Source: Salvia splendens
Lineage: Eukaryota; Streptophyta; Magnoliopsida; Lamiales; Lamiaceae
NCBI RefSeq assembly: GCF_004379255.2
Contig: NC_056040.1
Location: 30,718,852-30,782,851 of the forward strand
DNA: 64,000 bases
Reading direction: 5' to 3'
Shown here: piece after piece, positions 11,372-21,123 of the stretch
Numbering within the stretch: position 1 is the first letter of the stretch
How the letters are laid out: each line of letters opens with the position of its first letter
Made by a program: the position numbers and the translations under genes
The notes under the pieces: generated by a model
Databases searched by the model: none
What the model was told of the DNA's origin: nothing
What the model saw: the letters and a program-made list of their open reading frames with translations, nothing else

Positions 11372-12920
11372 GACTGAAGTCCTAAAATGATCCTTAACAT
11401 ATTGCGATTTTTGATTTTGGTCGAAAACATTATCTTTTGAATTATTCGGTCCCTCACATTTGAAAACGGGTCACATTTGGTCCTTTTTGGACGGTTCCGT
11501 CAAATTTTTGACGGTTTTAATTACCGGGTCACAAATCCGTCACAAATCTTTCACTAACACAAACCAAGCTCAACACCTCCCCTTTATGCCCTTTCAAACA
11601 GCAAGCAACGAAGAAGTCCATCTCTTCATCGTCGAACGCCGTCGTCTCTCCTCTCCCAAACCAGAATCACTCCGCCGCCGCCGGAGGCTAACCCCGCCCC
11701 ATCCTTTTCTTACCTGATATGAGATTTGGCTTCTTGTTTGCCAACGCCATTGTTTCCAGCAACCCCGACAACAGTGAGGGGCAGCTCTGTTCCACGTGCT
11801 TGAACCCTTCTGATTTCATCACCACTGTAACAGTAAACCAAACCATTAATACTCTGCTAAATCAAATATGAAACCATCATTCTTGGAATTTGGGGGGAGG
11901 ATCTGGAAGTAACATAGTACACTGTAATTTCGACATATGAACTAATGAGGTTTCTGCAGAAATGGGTTGATTCTCATATTTTCACTAATTTGGCCCACTT
12001 AAAATACTTGTCCTGCTATCCACACATCCCAGAAAAAAGCATCAACCTAAACACCAGCAGTTTGTTCACTTCCCTGCAAATGAATCATGCAAGCAAAAGC
12101 AATAAAGCAATCTTGGAGCCATGACCTTTTGAGCATCCATATTATGTGTTCATGCATATCACTGAACTCGGACATACAAAGAAAATGATGAAAAAATATT
12201 ACATTGCACAAAATGTTTCTACAAAATCATTATAGTAAATATAATTTAGCTGCATCAACCCTTTGTGAAATGGTATAGCTGATTCAGGATTTATGTTCAC
12301 ATACCTACTGGTTAATTGAACCTAAGTCGCATTTCAAAGTATTCTTATGTCCAACATCAAAAACTTTAGTTCTCTATTTTCTTTTTGTATTTCCTTTTCA
12401 AGTTCTCTGGATAAAAAACAAAGATAGCTACACAGAAGTGTAATTAAAGCACAGACGAACAAAAATACCCACCACGGATGGAGAACACTAATTTCATCAA
12501 GCAAATATCTCCAGATATGGACTGGAAAATTATAATTGACATAACCTGAAAATTTGCACCGTTCAGATCTACGGACTACACGCCGGATGGGGCGGGGTTG
12601 GCCTCCGGCGGTGGCGGCGGAGTGATTCTGGTTTGGGACAGGTGAGACGACGGCGGCGACGATGAAGAGATGGATTTATTCGTTGCTTGCTGCTTGAAAG
12701 GGCATAAAGGGGCGGTGTTGAGCTTGGTTTGTGTTAGTGACAGATTTGTGACGGATTTGTGACCCGGTAATTAAAACCGTCAAAAATTTGACGGAACCGT
12801 CCAAAAAGGACCAAATGTGACCCGTTTTCAAATGTGAGGGACCGAATAATTACAAAGATAATGTTTTGGACCAAAATAAAAAAATTGCAATATGTTAAGG
12901 ACCATTTTGGGACTTTAGTC
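11372..12920. mobile_element. Mutator-like element (Pack-MULE) with long terminal inverted repeats
   Basis: Left and right arms are inverted copies of at least 330 bp starting GACT(G/A)AAGTCC. The 9-bp direct repeat TTAAATTTA flanks the element at 11363-11371 and 12921-12929, the size made by Mutator-type transposases. No transposase is encoded. The arms contain GC-rich sequence unlike the AT-rich surroundings. Between the arms lies a short open stretch with splice-like borders. A related element is at 34205-35465. Confidence 0.9.
11714..11824 (-). pseudogene. Captured exon-like fragment inside the Pack-MULE
   Basis: The 111-bp minus-strand stretch is preceded by GTTACAG and followed by GTAAGA, good plant acceptor and donor sequences. 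It is open throughout in one frame, encoding residues around RRVQARGTELPLTVVGVAG. It looks like one internal exon with its intron edges, taken from a host gene. The parent gene was not recognised, and no claim of expression is made. Confidence 0.5.
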
Positions 12921-13035
12921 TTAAATTTAACCGGTTCTATAATTAAATTGTGTACATATTGGGATTGTAATATACACTCTCCGACATTTGAAATATTGGG
13001 ATTCTAATATATACTCTCCAAAGGCGTGAAGTAGT

Positions 13036-13700
13036 TGATGAAGCGGCGAATTTTTGATGTAGTGAATGCTGGAAAACACAGATCACGACACGGTGAATTT
13101 ACGTGGTTCGATTTACTGAGGTAAATCTACGTCCACGGGAAGAAAAGAGGGCAGAGTTGTATTGCTTGATCTGTTTTCTTACAGCTTACAATACAGACTT
13201 GCTATTTTGTATTTTTTATCTCTAGAAAGCGAGAGAGTCTTAGAACGTAACCCTATCTATCTGATCTAGGTTCTATTTATACATTGACCTAGATCGTGGC
13301 ATGCAGCCATTTACTAGGTAGTGGATGTCGTGGAGATCGTGGCGATCTTGCATGGGTCCACTATCCTGCATGAGTTAATGACTGCTTGACACCACTAAAT
13401 AGATCGTGGGTGTAGTGGAGGTGGAAATCCTGCATGAGTCCACTATCTCCTAGTTCGGTCGAATACTGAGACCGAACTGCTGAATTATTGCCGAGCAGCT
13501 TTTGCCGATCTGAGAGTAGAGCTTGATGCCGACCTGAGAGCAGAGTTTGATTGGTTGGCTTTTACCGAGCTGTAGGCTAGGGCCGAACTCTTTGGTTGTG
13601 CCGAACTGAACTCTTTAGTCATGCCGAACTGATACTCTTTCTTGGGCTTTAGGCTGATGGGCTTTGCTGCTGTTGGGCTTGTTTAGTACGTACTCCATCA
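13036..13700 (-). repeat. 3' LTR of the Tat element
   Basis: This copy is identical by eye to the 5' LTR. A run of ten G on the minus strand (13713-13704) lies just inside it and probably forms the poly-purine tract for plus-strand priming. Confidence 0.95.
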
Positions 13701-13819
13701 CTACCCCCCCCCCGAAAAGTGAAGTGAATCACTTCGGCACTCTGGATAAAGGTACGGGGTGAGTTGATGTTTGTCCTCGGTTTGATGAAGTGAACTCTTC
13801 TTTGACCGGACTTGGTCTG

Positions 13820-14339
13820 TGTCCTAATTTGGCGAGTTTTATCGCTCGGATCGAACTTTCCGTTGTCCTAATTTGGGGATCGGACTTTCCCTTGTCCTAA
13901 TTCGGCGAGTTTTATCGCGTGGATCGGACTTTCCCTTGTCCTAATTCAGGCAAGTTTTATCGCGAGAATCGGACTTTCATTGCAGTTCGTTTCAGACGAA
14001 GTGCTTGATTTTTAAGCCGAATTGTGGTCTTGTATCCTCTTTAGAAGCTTGGACTTCGCAATCGTTGGCTTATTGCAGCTCGTTTCAGACGAACTGCTTG
14101 TTTAAGCTGAATTGTGGTCTTGTATCTTCTGTAGAAGCTTTGACTTACAATCGTTGGCTTGTTGCAGCTCGTTTCAGACGAACTGCTTGTTTAAGCTGAA
14201 TTGTGGTCTTGTATCTTCTGTAGAAGCTTTGACTCACAATCGTTGGCTTGTTGCAGCTCGTTTCAGACGAACTGCTTGTTTAAGCTGAATTGTGGTCTTG
14301 TATCTTCTGTAGAAGCTTTGACTTACAATCGTTAGCTTA
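13820..14339 (-). repeat. Tandem repeats in the Tat 3' untranslated region
   Basis: Two blocks are present. About 13820-13979 has three or four copies of a 44-bp motif (GTCCTAATTCGGCGAG...GGACTTTC). 13980-14339 has four copies of an 89 to 93-bp unit starting TTGCAGYTCGTTTCAGACGA. The unit starts are 13980, 14073, 14162 and 14251. Variable tandem repeats at this site are a known habit of Tat-clade elements. Confidence 0.9.
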
Positions 14340-14544
14340 TATATGTTCTAAGAAGGGGATCAGCCTTCGAAGAACAAGATACCTCAGTAACATTTGTAAG
14401 AGACGACACGCACAGAGACAGACAAAACACAGACACAAAAACGCATAGAGGCAAATAAAAAGCACATAGAGAAACAAAGATCAAGCAAACCAAATAAAGC
14501 ACATTGACCGGACAGGACTCAAGACTGACTGACCGGACTGTCTC

Positions 14545-17500
14545 TTACAAATGAAACTTCTTGAGGTTGGAAATGTGCCATGTTCGGGGTACCTGTTCTC
14601 CTGACATGTGAGCCAATTTGTAAGACCCTTTGCCGAGGACTTCTGACACCCGATACGGACCTTCCCATGTAGGTTCGAGCTTGCCCAGCTTTTCTGCTCG
14701 GCTTACTTCGTTGTTTCTCAAGACGAGATCTCCCACTTGAAATTGCAGCTTCTTCACCCTTTGGTTGTAATACCGGGCTACTTGCTCCTTGTACTTGGCT
14801 GCTTTTATGCATGCCAATTCTCTTCTTTCTTCGGCAAGATCTAGCTCGGCTCTCAGTCCGTCGTCATTTATTTCTGAGGAGAAATTTAGAGTTCGGGGAC
14901 TGGGTACGCCGATCTCCACCGAAATTACGGCTTCAGTGCCGTATACCAGACTGTACGGAGTTTCACCGTTGGAGGTTGTGGGTGTAGTTCGGTAGGACCA
15001 TAGGACTTGAGGGAGATTTTCTACCCATTGTCCTTTGGCTTGTTCTAACCGAGCTTTTAACCCTTTCACCAGGATACGATTTGTTACCTCCGTTTGTCCG
15101 TTTGTTTGTGGATGAGAGACCGAAGTGAACCGCTGTTGAATATTCAGCTCTTGGCACCAATTCTTGAACGTCTTGTCGGTGAACTGAGTCCCGTTATCCG
15201 AGATGAGGATGTGGGGTATGCCAAATCGGCACACTATGTTCTTCCAGACGAAATCCAATGCCTTCGAGCTCGTTATCGTAGCTAATGGTTCAGCTTCCAC
15301 CCACTTCGTAAAGTAGTCCACGGCAACGATTAGGAATTTCATTTGCCGAGGAGCTTGAGGAAGTGGTCCCACTATGTCTATGCCCCATTGCATGAAAGGC
15401 CAAGGGCTCTGTATAGTGGATAGATCGGTCTGCGGCATCCTTGGGATATTTGCATGGATTTGGCACTTCGGGCAGGTCTTGACGAGCTGCACTGCTTCTT
15501 GTACTAAGGTTGGCCAATAATATCCCCATCTTAGAACTTTTTTAGCTAAAGCTCTAGCTCCGATGTGGCTGCCGCACGATCCTTCATGAACTTCTCTGAG
15601 GATGTAGTCCGTCTCTTCTGGTCCTACGCATCGCAATAACGGCTGGAGGTAAGACTTTCTAAAGAGGACTCCTTCATGAAGTTCGTACTGAAGTGCTCGG
15701 CACGTGATCTTCCGAGCTTCTCTCTTATCCTCGGGCAATTGTCCTTGATCCAGATACTGCAAGATCGGCGTCATCCAGTTCGGCGAGCTGGATACTGAAT
15801 GTACCTCGGCTTCATCAATGCTTCGATGCATTAATTCTTCCGCCTTTGAGCTCGGATCTGAGGCCAACTTACTTAAGGTATCTGCTCGGCTATTTTCCGC
15901 TCTGGGAATGCGGATTATCCGAAAATAGGAGAAACTTCGGCTGATGCTTTGCGCTTTGTCCAAATACTTCTTCATTCTCTCGTTACGAGCTTCACTTGTA
16001 CCCAACATGTGATTTACTATGACTTGTGAATCACAATGGACTTTGAGAGATTTGACGAGCAGACTTTGCGCTAACTGGAGTCCGGCAAGGAGGGCTTCGT
16101 ATTCGGCTTCGTTATTAGTGGTTGGGAATGAGAACCGAAGTGAATAGGTTACCTCATGTCCATCGGGAGCGATAAGCAGAATACCAGCTCCACTTCCCGT
16201 TTTATTCGAAGCTCCATCTACGAATCCGTTCCAGCAGTCTGACGGCTCTTCTTCGGATTCCAAAGGCTGTGCTAGTTCGGCATTGGCAGAATTTTTCTGT
16301 TCGGCAATGACGGGGATTGCTTGATCGAACTTGGCCTCTGCAAGAAAATCTGCCAAGGCTTGTCCCTTGATGGCTTTCCGAGGTAGGTACTCGATTGAGT
16401 GTTCTCCCAGCTCTATTGCCCATTTGGCGATTCTGCCTGATGCTTCTGGCTTGGTCAAAACTTGCCGAAGAGGCAGATCAGTTAAGACGCATACCTTGTG
16501 AGCATAGAAGTATGGCCGCAGTCTCCTTGCTGCATTTACTAACGCCAGAGCAATTTTTTCCAGAGGTTGATACCTTGTTTCTGGATCTCTTAATGCTCGG
16601 CTTGTAAAGTAGATGGGAAACTGCTTTAGACCTTCTTCTCGTACAAGCACCGCGCTGATGGTTTGATCTGATGCCGCTAAGTATAAGAATATTACTTCGG
16701 CTTCGGTTGGAGCAGAGAGAATAGGAAGCTCGGCTATATAACTTTTGAGCTCGTCAAAGGCCTTTTTCTGCTCGGCTCCCCACTCGAACTTTGGTGCCTT
16801 TTTCAACACCTTGAAGAACGGCAGTTGCTTTTCGGCTGCTTGGGAAAGGAATCGATTCAGTGCGGCTAGACATCCGGTTAGCCTTTGCACGTCATGTATA
16901 GACTTCGGCATTGCCATGTTCTGAACGACTTGAACTTTTGAGGGGTTTGCCTTGAGTCCGTCCTTTGAAACCCAACAACCCAGAAACTTTCCCGAATCTA
17001 CCAAAAAGGTACACTTTTGGGGATTAAGTTTGAGGTTGGCTTTCTTGAGCACGTTGAGAGTGGACTTGAGGTTGAGCTCGTACTCCGAAGTGCTTTTGCT
17101 TTTGACGACTATATCGTCAACATACACTTCAACCTGCTTTCCGATTAGGTGCCGAAAAAGCTTGTCTACCATCCTTTGATAAGTGGCTCCGGCATTCTTT
17201 AAACCGAATGGCATCTTTTTATAAGCGAAAATGCCGAAATCGGTAATGAAAGCTGTTTTCGGAGCGTCACTCTCATCCATCAACACTTGGTGATATCCTT
17301 TGTATAAATCAAGAAAACAGAAAATTTCGAAGCCGATCAAAGCTTCTACTTTTTTATCTATATTCGGAAGGGGATAGCAATCTTTGGGACAGTGCTTATT
17401 TAGATCGGTGAAATCTATGCACATCCGCCATCCTCCTTCCTTTTTCTTGATCATGACAGGATTGGCCACCCACGAAGGATACTTCACTTCGAATAACACA

Positions 17501-17835
17501 TCCGCCTTCAATAATTGACGGACTTCGTCATGGATGACTTGACTTCTTTCTGCCGCAAAGAGTCTTTGCTTCTGTTTTACTGGCCGGATTGAAGGATCAA
17601 TATTTAACCGATGAGTGATTACCTCGGGGGGCACTCCGGTCATGTCCAACGGAGACCATGCAAAGACGTCTTTATACTCCTTGAGGAGCTGGATGGTTTT
17701 TTCCCGAAGTAGAGGCGTTCCCGCGAAGCCGATCTTAACCGTTCTGGATGGATCGTCTTCATACAGCTGAACTGTCATCGAGTTCGGCTCCGGTATGACT
17801 TCGGTCATCGCCTCTGACTCCGGCTGCTGTGATTG
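14545..17835 (-). CDS. Tat reverse transcriptase, RNase H, second RNase H and integrase
   Basis: The frame is continuous with protease through one UAG. Counting from the ATG at 17808 gives 1087 residues. RT has FLDLYKGYHQ (Asp167) and YVDD (229-232). A Ty3 RNase H follows at about 370-480. An archaeal-type RNase H occupies about 527-650, with FVDGAS (Asp531), NEAEYEAL, HCDSQ (Asp593) and ADTLS (Asp643). Integrase has the HHCC finger (H741, H748, C779, C782) and D811, D871 and E907. The second RNase H is the hallmark of Tat elements. All catalytic residues are present and no internal stop is seen, so the polyprotein could be active. Confidence 0.95.
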   Translation of the reverse strand, partial: QSQQPESEAMTEVIPEPNSMTVQLYEDDPSRTVKIGFAGTPLLREKTIQLLKEYKDVFAWSPLDMTGVPPEVITHRLNIDPSIRPVKQKQRLFAAERSQVIHDEVRQLLKADVLFEVKYPSWVANPVMIKKKEGGWRMCIDFTDLNKHCPKDCYPLPNIDKKVEALIGFEIFCFLDLYKGYHQVLMDESDAPKTAFITDFGIFAYKKMPFGLKNAGATYQRMVDKLFRHLIGKQVEVYVDDIVVKSKSTSEYELNLKSTLNVLKKANLKLNPQKCTFLVDSGKFLGCWVSKDGLKANPSKVQVVQNMAMPKSIHDVQRLTGCLAALNRFLSQAAEKQLPFFKVLKKAPKFEWGAEQKKAFDELKSYIAELPILSAPTEAEVIFLYLAASDQTISAVLVREEGLKQFPIYFTSRALRDPETRYQPLEKIALALVNAARRLRPYFYAHKVCVLTDLPLRQVLTKPEASGRIAKWAIELGEHSIEYLPRKAIKGQALADFLAEAKFDQAIPVIAEQKNSANAELAQPLESEEEPSDCWNGFVDGASNKTGSGAGILLIAPDGHEVTYSLRFSFPTTNNEAEYEALLAGLQLAQSLLVKSLKVHCDSQVIVNHMLGTSEARNERMKKYLDKAQSISRSFSYFRIIRIPRAENSRADTLSKLASDPSSKAEELMHRSIDEAEVHSVSSSPNWMTPILQYLDQGQLPEDKREARKITCRALQYELHEGVLFRKSYLQPLLRCVGPEETDYILREVHEGSCGSHIGARALAKKVLRWGYYWPTLVQEAVQLVKTCPKCQIHANIPRMPQTDLSTIQSPWPFMQWGIDIVGPLPQAPRQMKFLIVAVDYFTKWVEAEPLATITSSKALDFVWKNIVCRFGIPHILISDNGTQFTDKTFKNWCQELNIQQRFTSVSHPQTNGQTEVTNRILVKGLKARLEQAKGQWVENLPQVLWSYRTTPTTSNGETPYSLVYGTEAVISVEIGVPSPRTLNFSSEINDDGLRAELDLAEERRELACIKAAKYKEQVARYYNQRVKKLQFQVGDLVLRNNEVSRAEKLGKLEPTWEGPYRVSEVLGKGSYKLAHMSGEQVPRTWHISNLKKFHL

Positions 17836-17838
17836 CTA
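17830..17838 (-). promoter_or_regulatory. Leaky-stop context between protease and RT
   Basis: The minus strand reads TAG CAA TCA. This fits the tobamovirus-type readthrough consensus UAG-CAR-YYA exactly. The frame is open on both sides of the stop. Confidence 0.6.
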
Positions 17839-18411
17839 TGCTTGATGGTGCCGATCTGACTGCTCGGCACTTCTAAGCGCAATTTGTAGACATTCCTTTG
17901 CTCTCTTTTGGTCACCTCGGATGACCGCTATCCCACCTTTAGTGGGGATCTTGATGGTGAGGTGATAAGTAGAGCAAACGGCCCGAACTGTGTTGAGCCA
18001 GTCTCTCCCCAGGATGATGTTGTACGGGGACCGAGCTTTCACCACAAAGAACTCGATCATCGTATTGGAGCTTGTAGGCTCCTTTCCCACCGTGATCGGA
18101 AGGCTGATAATACCTTCAGGGCGGGTGTCCTCCTGGGCGAAACTTTTCAGAGGAAGTGGAGCCGGACTGAGCCGAGCTGGATCCACTTCCATTTTATCGA
18201 AACATTCTTTAAAAAGAATGCTGACTGACGCTCCTGTATCCACAAATACTCTGTGGATCAGTTTGTTTGCCACTCCGGCTTGAATGACAATAGCGTCTTG
18301 GTGAGGAGAGATGGCTGGGACGGGATCGGCATCTGAAAATGTAATCACTTCGTCTTTCTTCAGCCTTTTAATGTGTTGGCTCCTCTTGATTGGAACCTCT
18401 GCGTTCTGCTT
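17836..18411 (-). CDS. Tat protease frame
   Basis: This frame is open from 18411 and overlaps the end of gag by 41 bases in the +1 register. A possible GTG or upstream start exists, but no ATG fits the full domain, which supports translation as part of a gag-pol product. The retropepsin motif FVDTGASVSILF gives the catalytic Asp, and ILGRDWL is the conserved second block. It ends in UAG (17838-17836) followed by CAA UCA, which matches the leaky-stop consensus UAG-CAR-YYA. The RT frame is the same register just beyond. Confidence 0.85.
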   Translation of the reverse strand, partial: KQNAEVPIKRSQHIKRLKKDEVITFSDADPVPAISPHQDAIVIQAGVANKLIHRVFVDTGASVSILFKECFDKMEVDPARLSPAPLPLKSFAQEDTRPEGIISLPITVGKEPTSSNTMIEFFVVKARSPYNIILGRDWLNTVRAVCSTYHLTIKIPTKGGIAVIRGDQKRAKECLQIALRSAEQSDRHHQA

Positions 18412-19915
18412 TTAGGGACGACTTAGTCTTCCCGGCAGGGAGAGCATCAATAGTCAGGATTACTCCATCGTATTGCGGCTCGTCGTCGTCTTCGGGATCC
18501 TCATGCCTTTTCGGATCCTGAGGATTGCAGTTCGCACCTCTCTGCCTTTTGTTCTTTTTCGGCTGCTTGCTTTGATATTTTTTTAACGTTCCTGTTTTCA
18601 CAAGAACATCAATACCTGCAGCCAAATCTCGGCACTCCTCGGTATCGTGTCCGTGGGCTTGATGGAAGGAGCAATATTGATCCTGAGGTCGCCGCGCGGC
18701 CGATTTCGTCATCCGCCTTGGTTTATCGAACATATCGGAATGTAGTTCGAAAATTTCCGCTCTTGACTTGTTTAAGAGTACGAACTGAGCGGGCGGCTTC
18801 TCAGGATTGAGACGTGGTCCCAATCTGCCTTGTACCGGTGCCCTTTGAATTCTTTCAAAAGGAGTTCGGCGAGGAAGCCTCTGATCGCTATGATCGGGCT
18901 TCTTTTCGTCTCCTCGGGATGAGCTGTCTAAAGACCGTTTTCGACGGTCTGCCTCATCCGCACGGGAAAACTGGTCCGCAATGTCCCACATTTCTTGAGC
19001 TGTTTGCGGACCGCACTCCACGAGCTTTCTGTAGAGAGCTCCGGGCAGGATTCCATTTTGGAATGCCGAAATGACAAGTAGATCATTGAGATTATCTACT
19101 TGTAGGCATTCCTTATGGAATCTCGTCAAGAAATCGCTGATCTTTTCGTCGCGACCTTGACGTATAGAAAGCAGCTGAGCCGAAGTGATCCGGGCTTCCG
19201 CTTTCTGAAAGAACCTCCTGTGGAAAGCATCCATTAGATCTCGGTAGGATCTAATGCTGCCTTGAGGAAGGCTGTCGAACCACCTTCTGGCGTTCCCGAT
19301 GAGCAGCTCGGGGAACAGCTTGCACATATGGACCTCATTGAGACCCTGGTTCGCCATATTATATTGATAGCGTCCCAAGAAGTCATGAGGATCCTCTAGC
19401 CCGTCATAAGTCATTGACGGTGTCCGGTAGTTCCGCGGCAAAGGAGTTCGGGTGATGTCGTCCGAGAACGGAGTCTTTAATGCTCCGTACATGGCGAACC
19501 CGACATCTCTTCGGTACGGAGGAGATGGAGTTCTCCTGTGGTTCCGGTACCGAGGAGGAACAGGAACATGTCGGGGTTGAGGATTCTTTCTCCTGGAAGA
19601 CACGTCACTACTGCGGTAGTGACTTTCATGTCTGGATGAGGAGGGAGAATCCGCCGTTGTCTTCTCCGGCTGTTGGCTCTTCTGCAGGAAGGTTAAGAAC
19701 TCCTCCTGCTTCTCGGCCAAGAACAGCTTGACAGCTTCATTTAAATCGGGCTGCTGGGAAGACTCGGTGCGATGACTCCTGGAGTGGCTTGTTCCTTCTT
19801 CGTGAGAACCGGAGGTAGATGTCTCCCGAGGCCGTTTTTCAGACCTGCGAGCTGGACTAGCTTCCTCACGGTTATTGCGAACGGTATTATGGGTGTTATG
19901 TGATCTGGTATGCAT
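18368..19915 (-). CDS. Tat gag polyprotein
   Basis: The 515-residue ORF begins at the first ATG after the primer-binding region. A Ser/Arg/Glu-rich N-terminus (about 1-170) precedes the Ty3-type capsid core, which contains MCKLFPELLIGNARRWFDSL and FHRRFFQKA. A zinc-knuckle-like CSFHQAHGHDTEEC lies near residue 420. A basic and acidic tail follows. The product coats element RNA in cytoplasmic particles. The stop is TAA at 18368-18370. The protease frame is already open for 41 bases before it in the +1 frame, so pol is probably made by recoding or from another initiation. No break was seen. Confidence 0.92.
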   Translation of the reverse strand: MHTRSHNTHNTVRNNREEASPARRSEKRPRETSTSGSHEEGTSHSRSHRTESSQQPDLNEAVKLFLAEKQEEFLTFLQKSQQPEKTTADSPSSSRHESHYRSSDVSSRRKNPQPRHVPVPPRYRNHRRTPSPPYRRDVGFAMYGALKTPFSDDITRTPLPRNYRTPSMTYDGLEDPHDFLGRYQYNMANQGLNEVHMCKLFPELLIGNARRWFDSLPQGSIRSYRDLMDAFHRRFFQKAEARITSAQLLSIRQGRDEKISDFLTRFHKECLQVDNLNDLLVISAFQNGILPGALYRKLVECGPQTAQEMWDIADQFSRADEADRRKRSLDSSSRGDEKKPDHSDQRLPRRTPFERIQRAPVQGRLGPRLNPEKPPAQFVLLNKSRAEIFELHSDMFDKPRRMTKSAARRPQDQYCSFHQAHGHDTEECRDLAAGIDVLVKTGTLKKYQSKQPKKNKRQRGANCNPQDPKRHEDPEDDDEPQYDGVILTIDALPAGKTKSSLKAERRGSNQEEPTH

Positions 19916-19972
19916 TTTTTTGGGGTGGAAAAAGGGTCAAAAATTCGCTTTATCACAAATTTGGTTCTCTGT

Positions 19973-19990
19973 TTCCCACAGACGGCGCCA
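19973..19990 (-). other. Primer-binding site of the Tat element
   Basis: One base inside the 5' LTR the minus strand reads TGGCGCCGTCTGTGGGAA. TGGCGCC is the complement of a tRNA 3' GGCGCCA end. The exact primer tRNA was not determined; only the first bases agree with tRNA-Asp. Confidence 0.75.
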
Positions 19991-19991
19991 G

Positions 19992-20656
19992 TGATGAAGC
20001 GGCGAATTTTTGATGTAGTGAATGCTGGAAAACACAGATCACGACACGGTGAATTTACGTGGTTCGATTTACTGAGGTAAATCTACGTCCACGGGAAGAA
20101 AAGAGGGCAGAGTTGTATTGCTTGATCTGTTTTCTTACAGCTTACAATACAGACTTGCTATTTTGTATTTTTTATCTCTAGAAAGCGAGAGAGTCTTAGA
20201 ACGTAACCCTATCTATCTGATCTAGGTTCTATTTATACATTGACCTAGATCGTGGCATGCAGCCATTTACTAGGTAGTGGATGTCGTGGAGATCGTGGCG
20301 ATCTTGCATGGGTCCACTATCCTGCATGAGTTAATGACTGCTTGACACCACTAAATAGATCGTGGGTGTAGTGGAGGTGGAAATCCTGCATGAGTCCACT
20401 ATCTCCTAGTTCGGTCGAATACTGAGACCGAACTGCTGAATTATTGCCGAGCAGCTTTTGCCGATCTGAGAGTAGAGCTTGATGCCGACCTGAGAGCAGA
20501 GTTTGATTGGTTGGCTTTTACCGAGCTGTAGGCTAGGGCCGAACTCTTTGGTTGTGCCGAACTGAACTCTTTAGTCATGCCGAACTGATACTCTTTCTTG
20601 GGCTTTAGGCTGATGGGCTTTGCTGCTGTTGGGCTTGTTTAGTACGTACTCCATCA
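19992..20656 (-). repeat. 5' LTR of the Tat element
   Basis: It runs TGATGG...CATCA in minus sense, 665 bp. It contains the promoter TATA box (minus ATGTATAAAT, at about 20231-20240). It is the same length as the other LTR, and no difference was seen on reading through. Confidence 0.95.
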
Positions 20657-20740
20657 GTAGTGTTTATTAAATTGTGATTTTCTATAAAAAAAATTTATGT
20701 TAGGGCAACGAAGAGGCCGCCGAATTTGATTTTGCTGCCC

Positions 20741-21123
20741 AAACCAGAACAATGGAGAAGAAAATTTCAGCGACGAGGATGAGATTTTGCTGCTGAAAAG
20801 GCTTGCAGATTTCTGGGCTGATGGAAAGAACTGCAAGTGGACTAAGTTCCACCGTTTCGCCAAGGATGATATTTCTAAGCCTATAGGAGGCATCAGATGG
20901 CGGAGAAGATCCGACGCCTCAATGCTAAGTTCCATCGCTATGGAGCGGATCCGGATTTGTCGATCCCTCATAAATTGGCTGTGTATGAGCTTTGTGGAAA
21001 GATGAAATCAAAAAGAGGAAAAGGAGGGAGAAGAAGATTGGATTGGATTGGATTTGATGAATTTGAGTGTGCGTATCCATACTTGTGTGCTTCATTTAAG
21101 ATGCCTGGTGGTTTACTTGTGTG
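20741..21123 (+). pseudogene. GeBP-like (DUF573) DNA-binding domain fragment
   Basis: One frame reads DEDEILLLKRLADFWADGK then TKFHRFAKDD; after a single frameshift near 20895 another frame reads MAEKIRRLNAKFHRYGAD then PHKLAVYELCGKM. Together they follow the DUF573 pattern of GLABROUS1-enhancer-binding-protein-like transcription factors (acidic-DE-I-LL, then KIRRLK-KF, then H---A-ELSKKIW). The fragment lacks a full gene around it, and the frameshift makes it non-functional. The family assignment is from remembered motif order and is moderate. Confidence 0.55.

Larger units (their letters stand above)
13036..20656 (-). mobile_element. Complete Tat-lineage Ty3/gypsy retrotransposon
   Basis: Two 665-bp LTRs bound the element and GTAGT duplicates flank it (13031-13035 and 20657-20661). 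Minus-strand order is LTR, primer-binding site, gag, protease, RT, RNase H, archaeal-type second RNase H, integrase, a repeat-rich 3' untranslated region, poly-purine tract and LTR. RT before integrase makes it Ty3/gypsy. The second RNase H identifies the Tat clade. LTRs are identical by eye and all main frames are open, so this is a recent insertion and possibly competent. Confidence 0.96.

Noticed and set aside
13980..14339. Regular repeats resembling a CRISPR array
   Set aside because: Units are about 89 bp with no spacers, lie in a plant retrotransposon 3' region, and diverge gradually.
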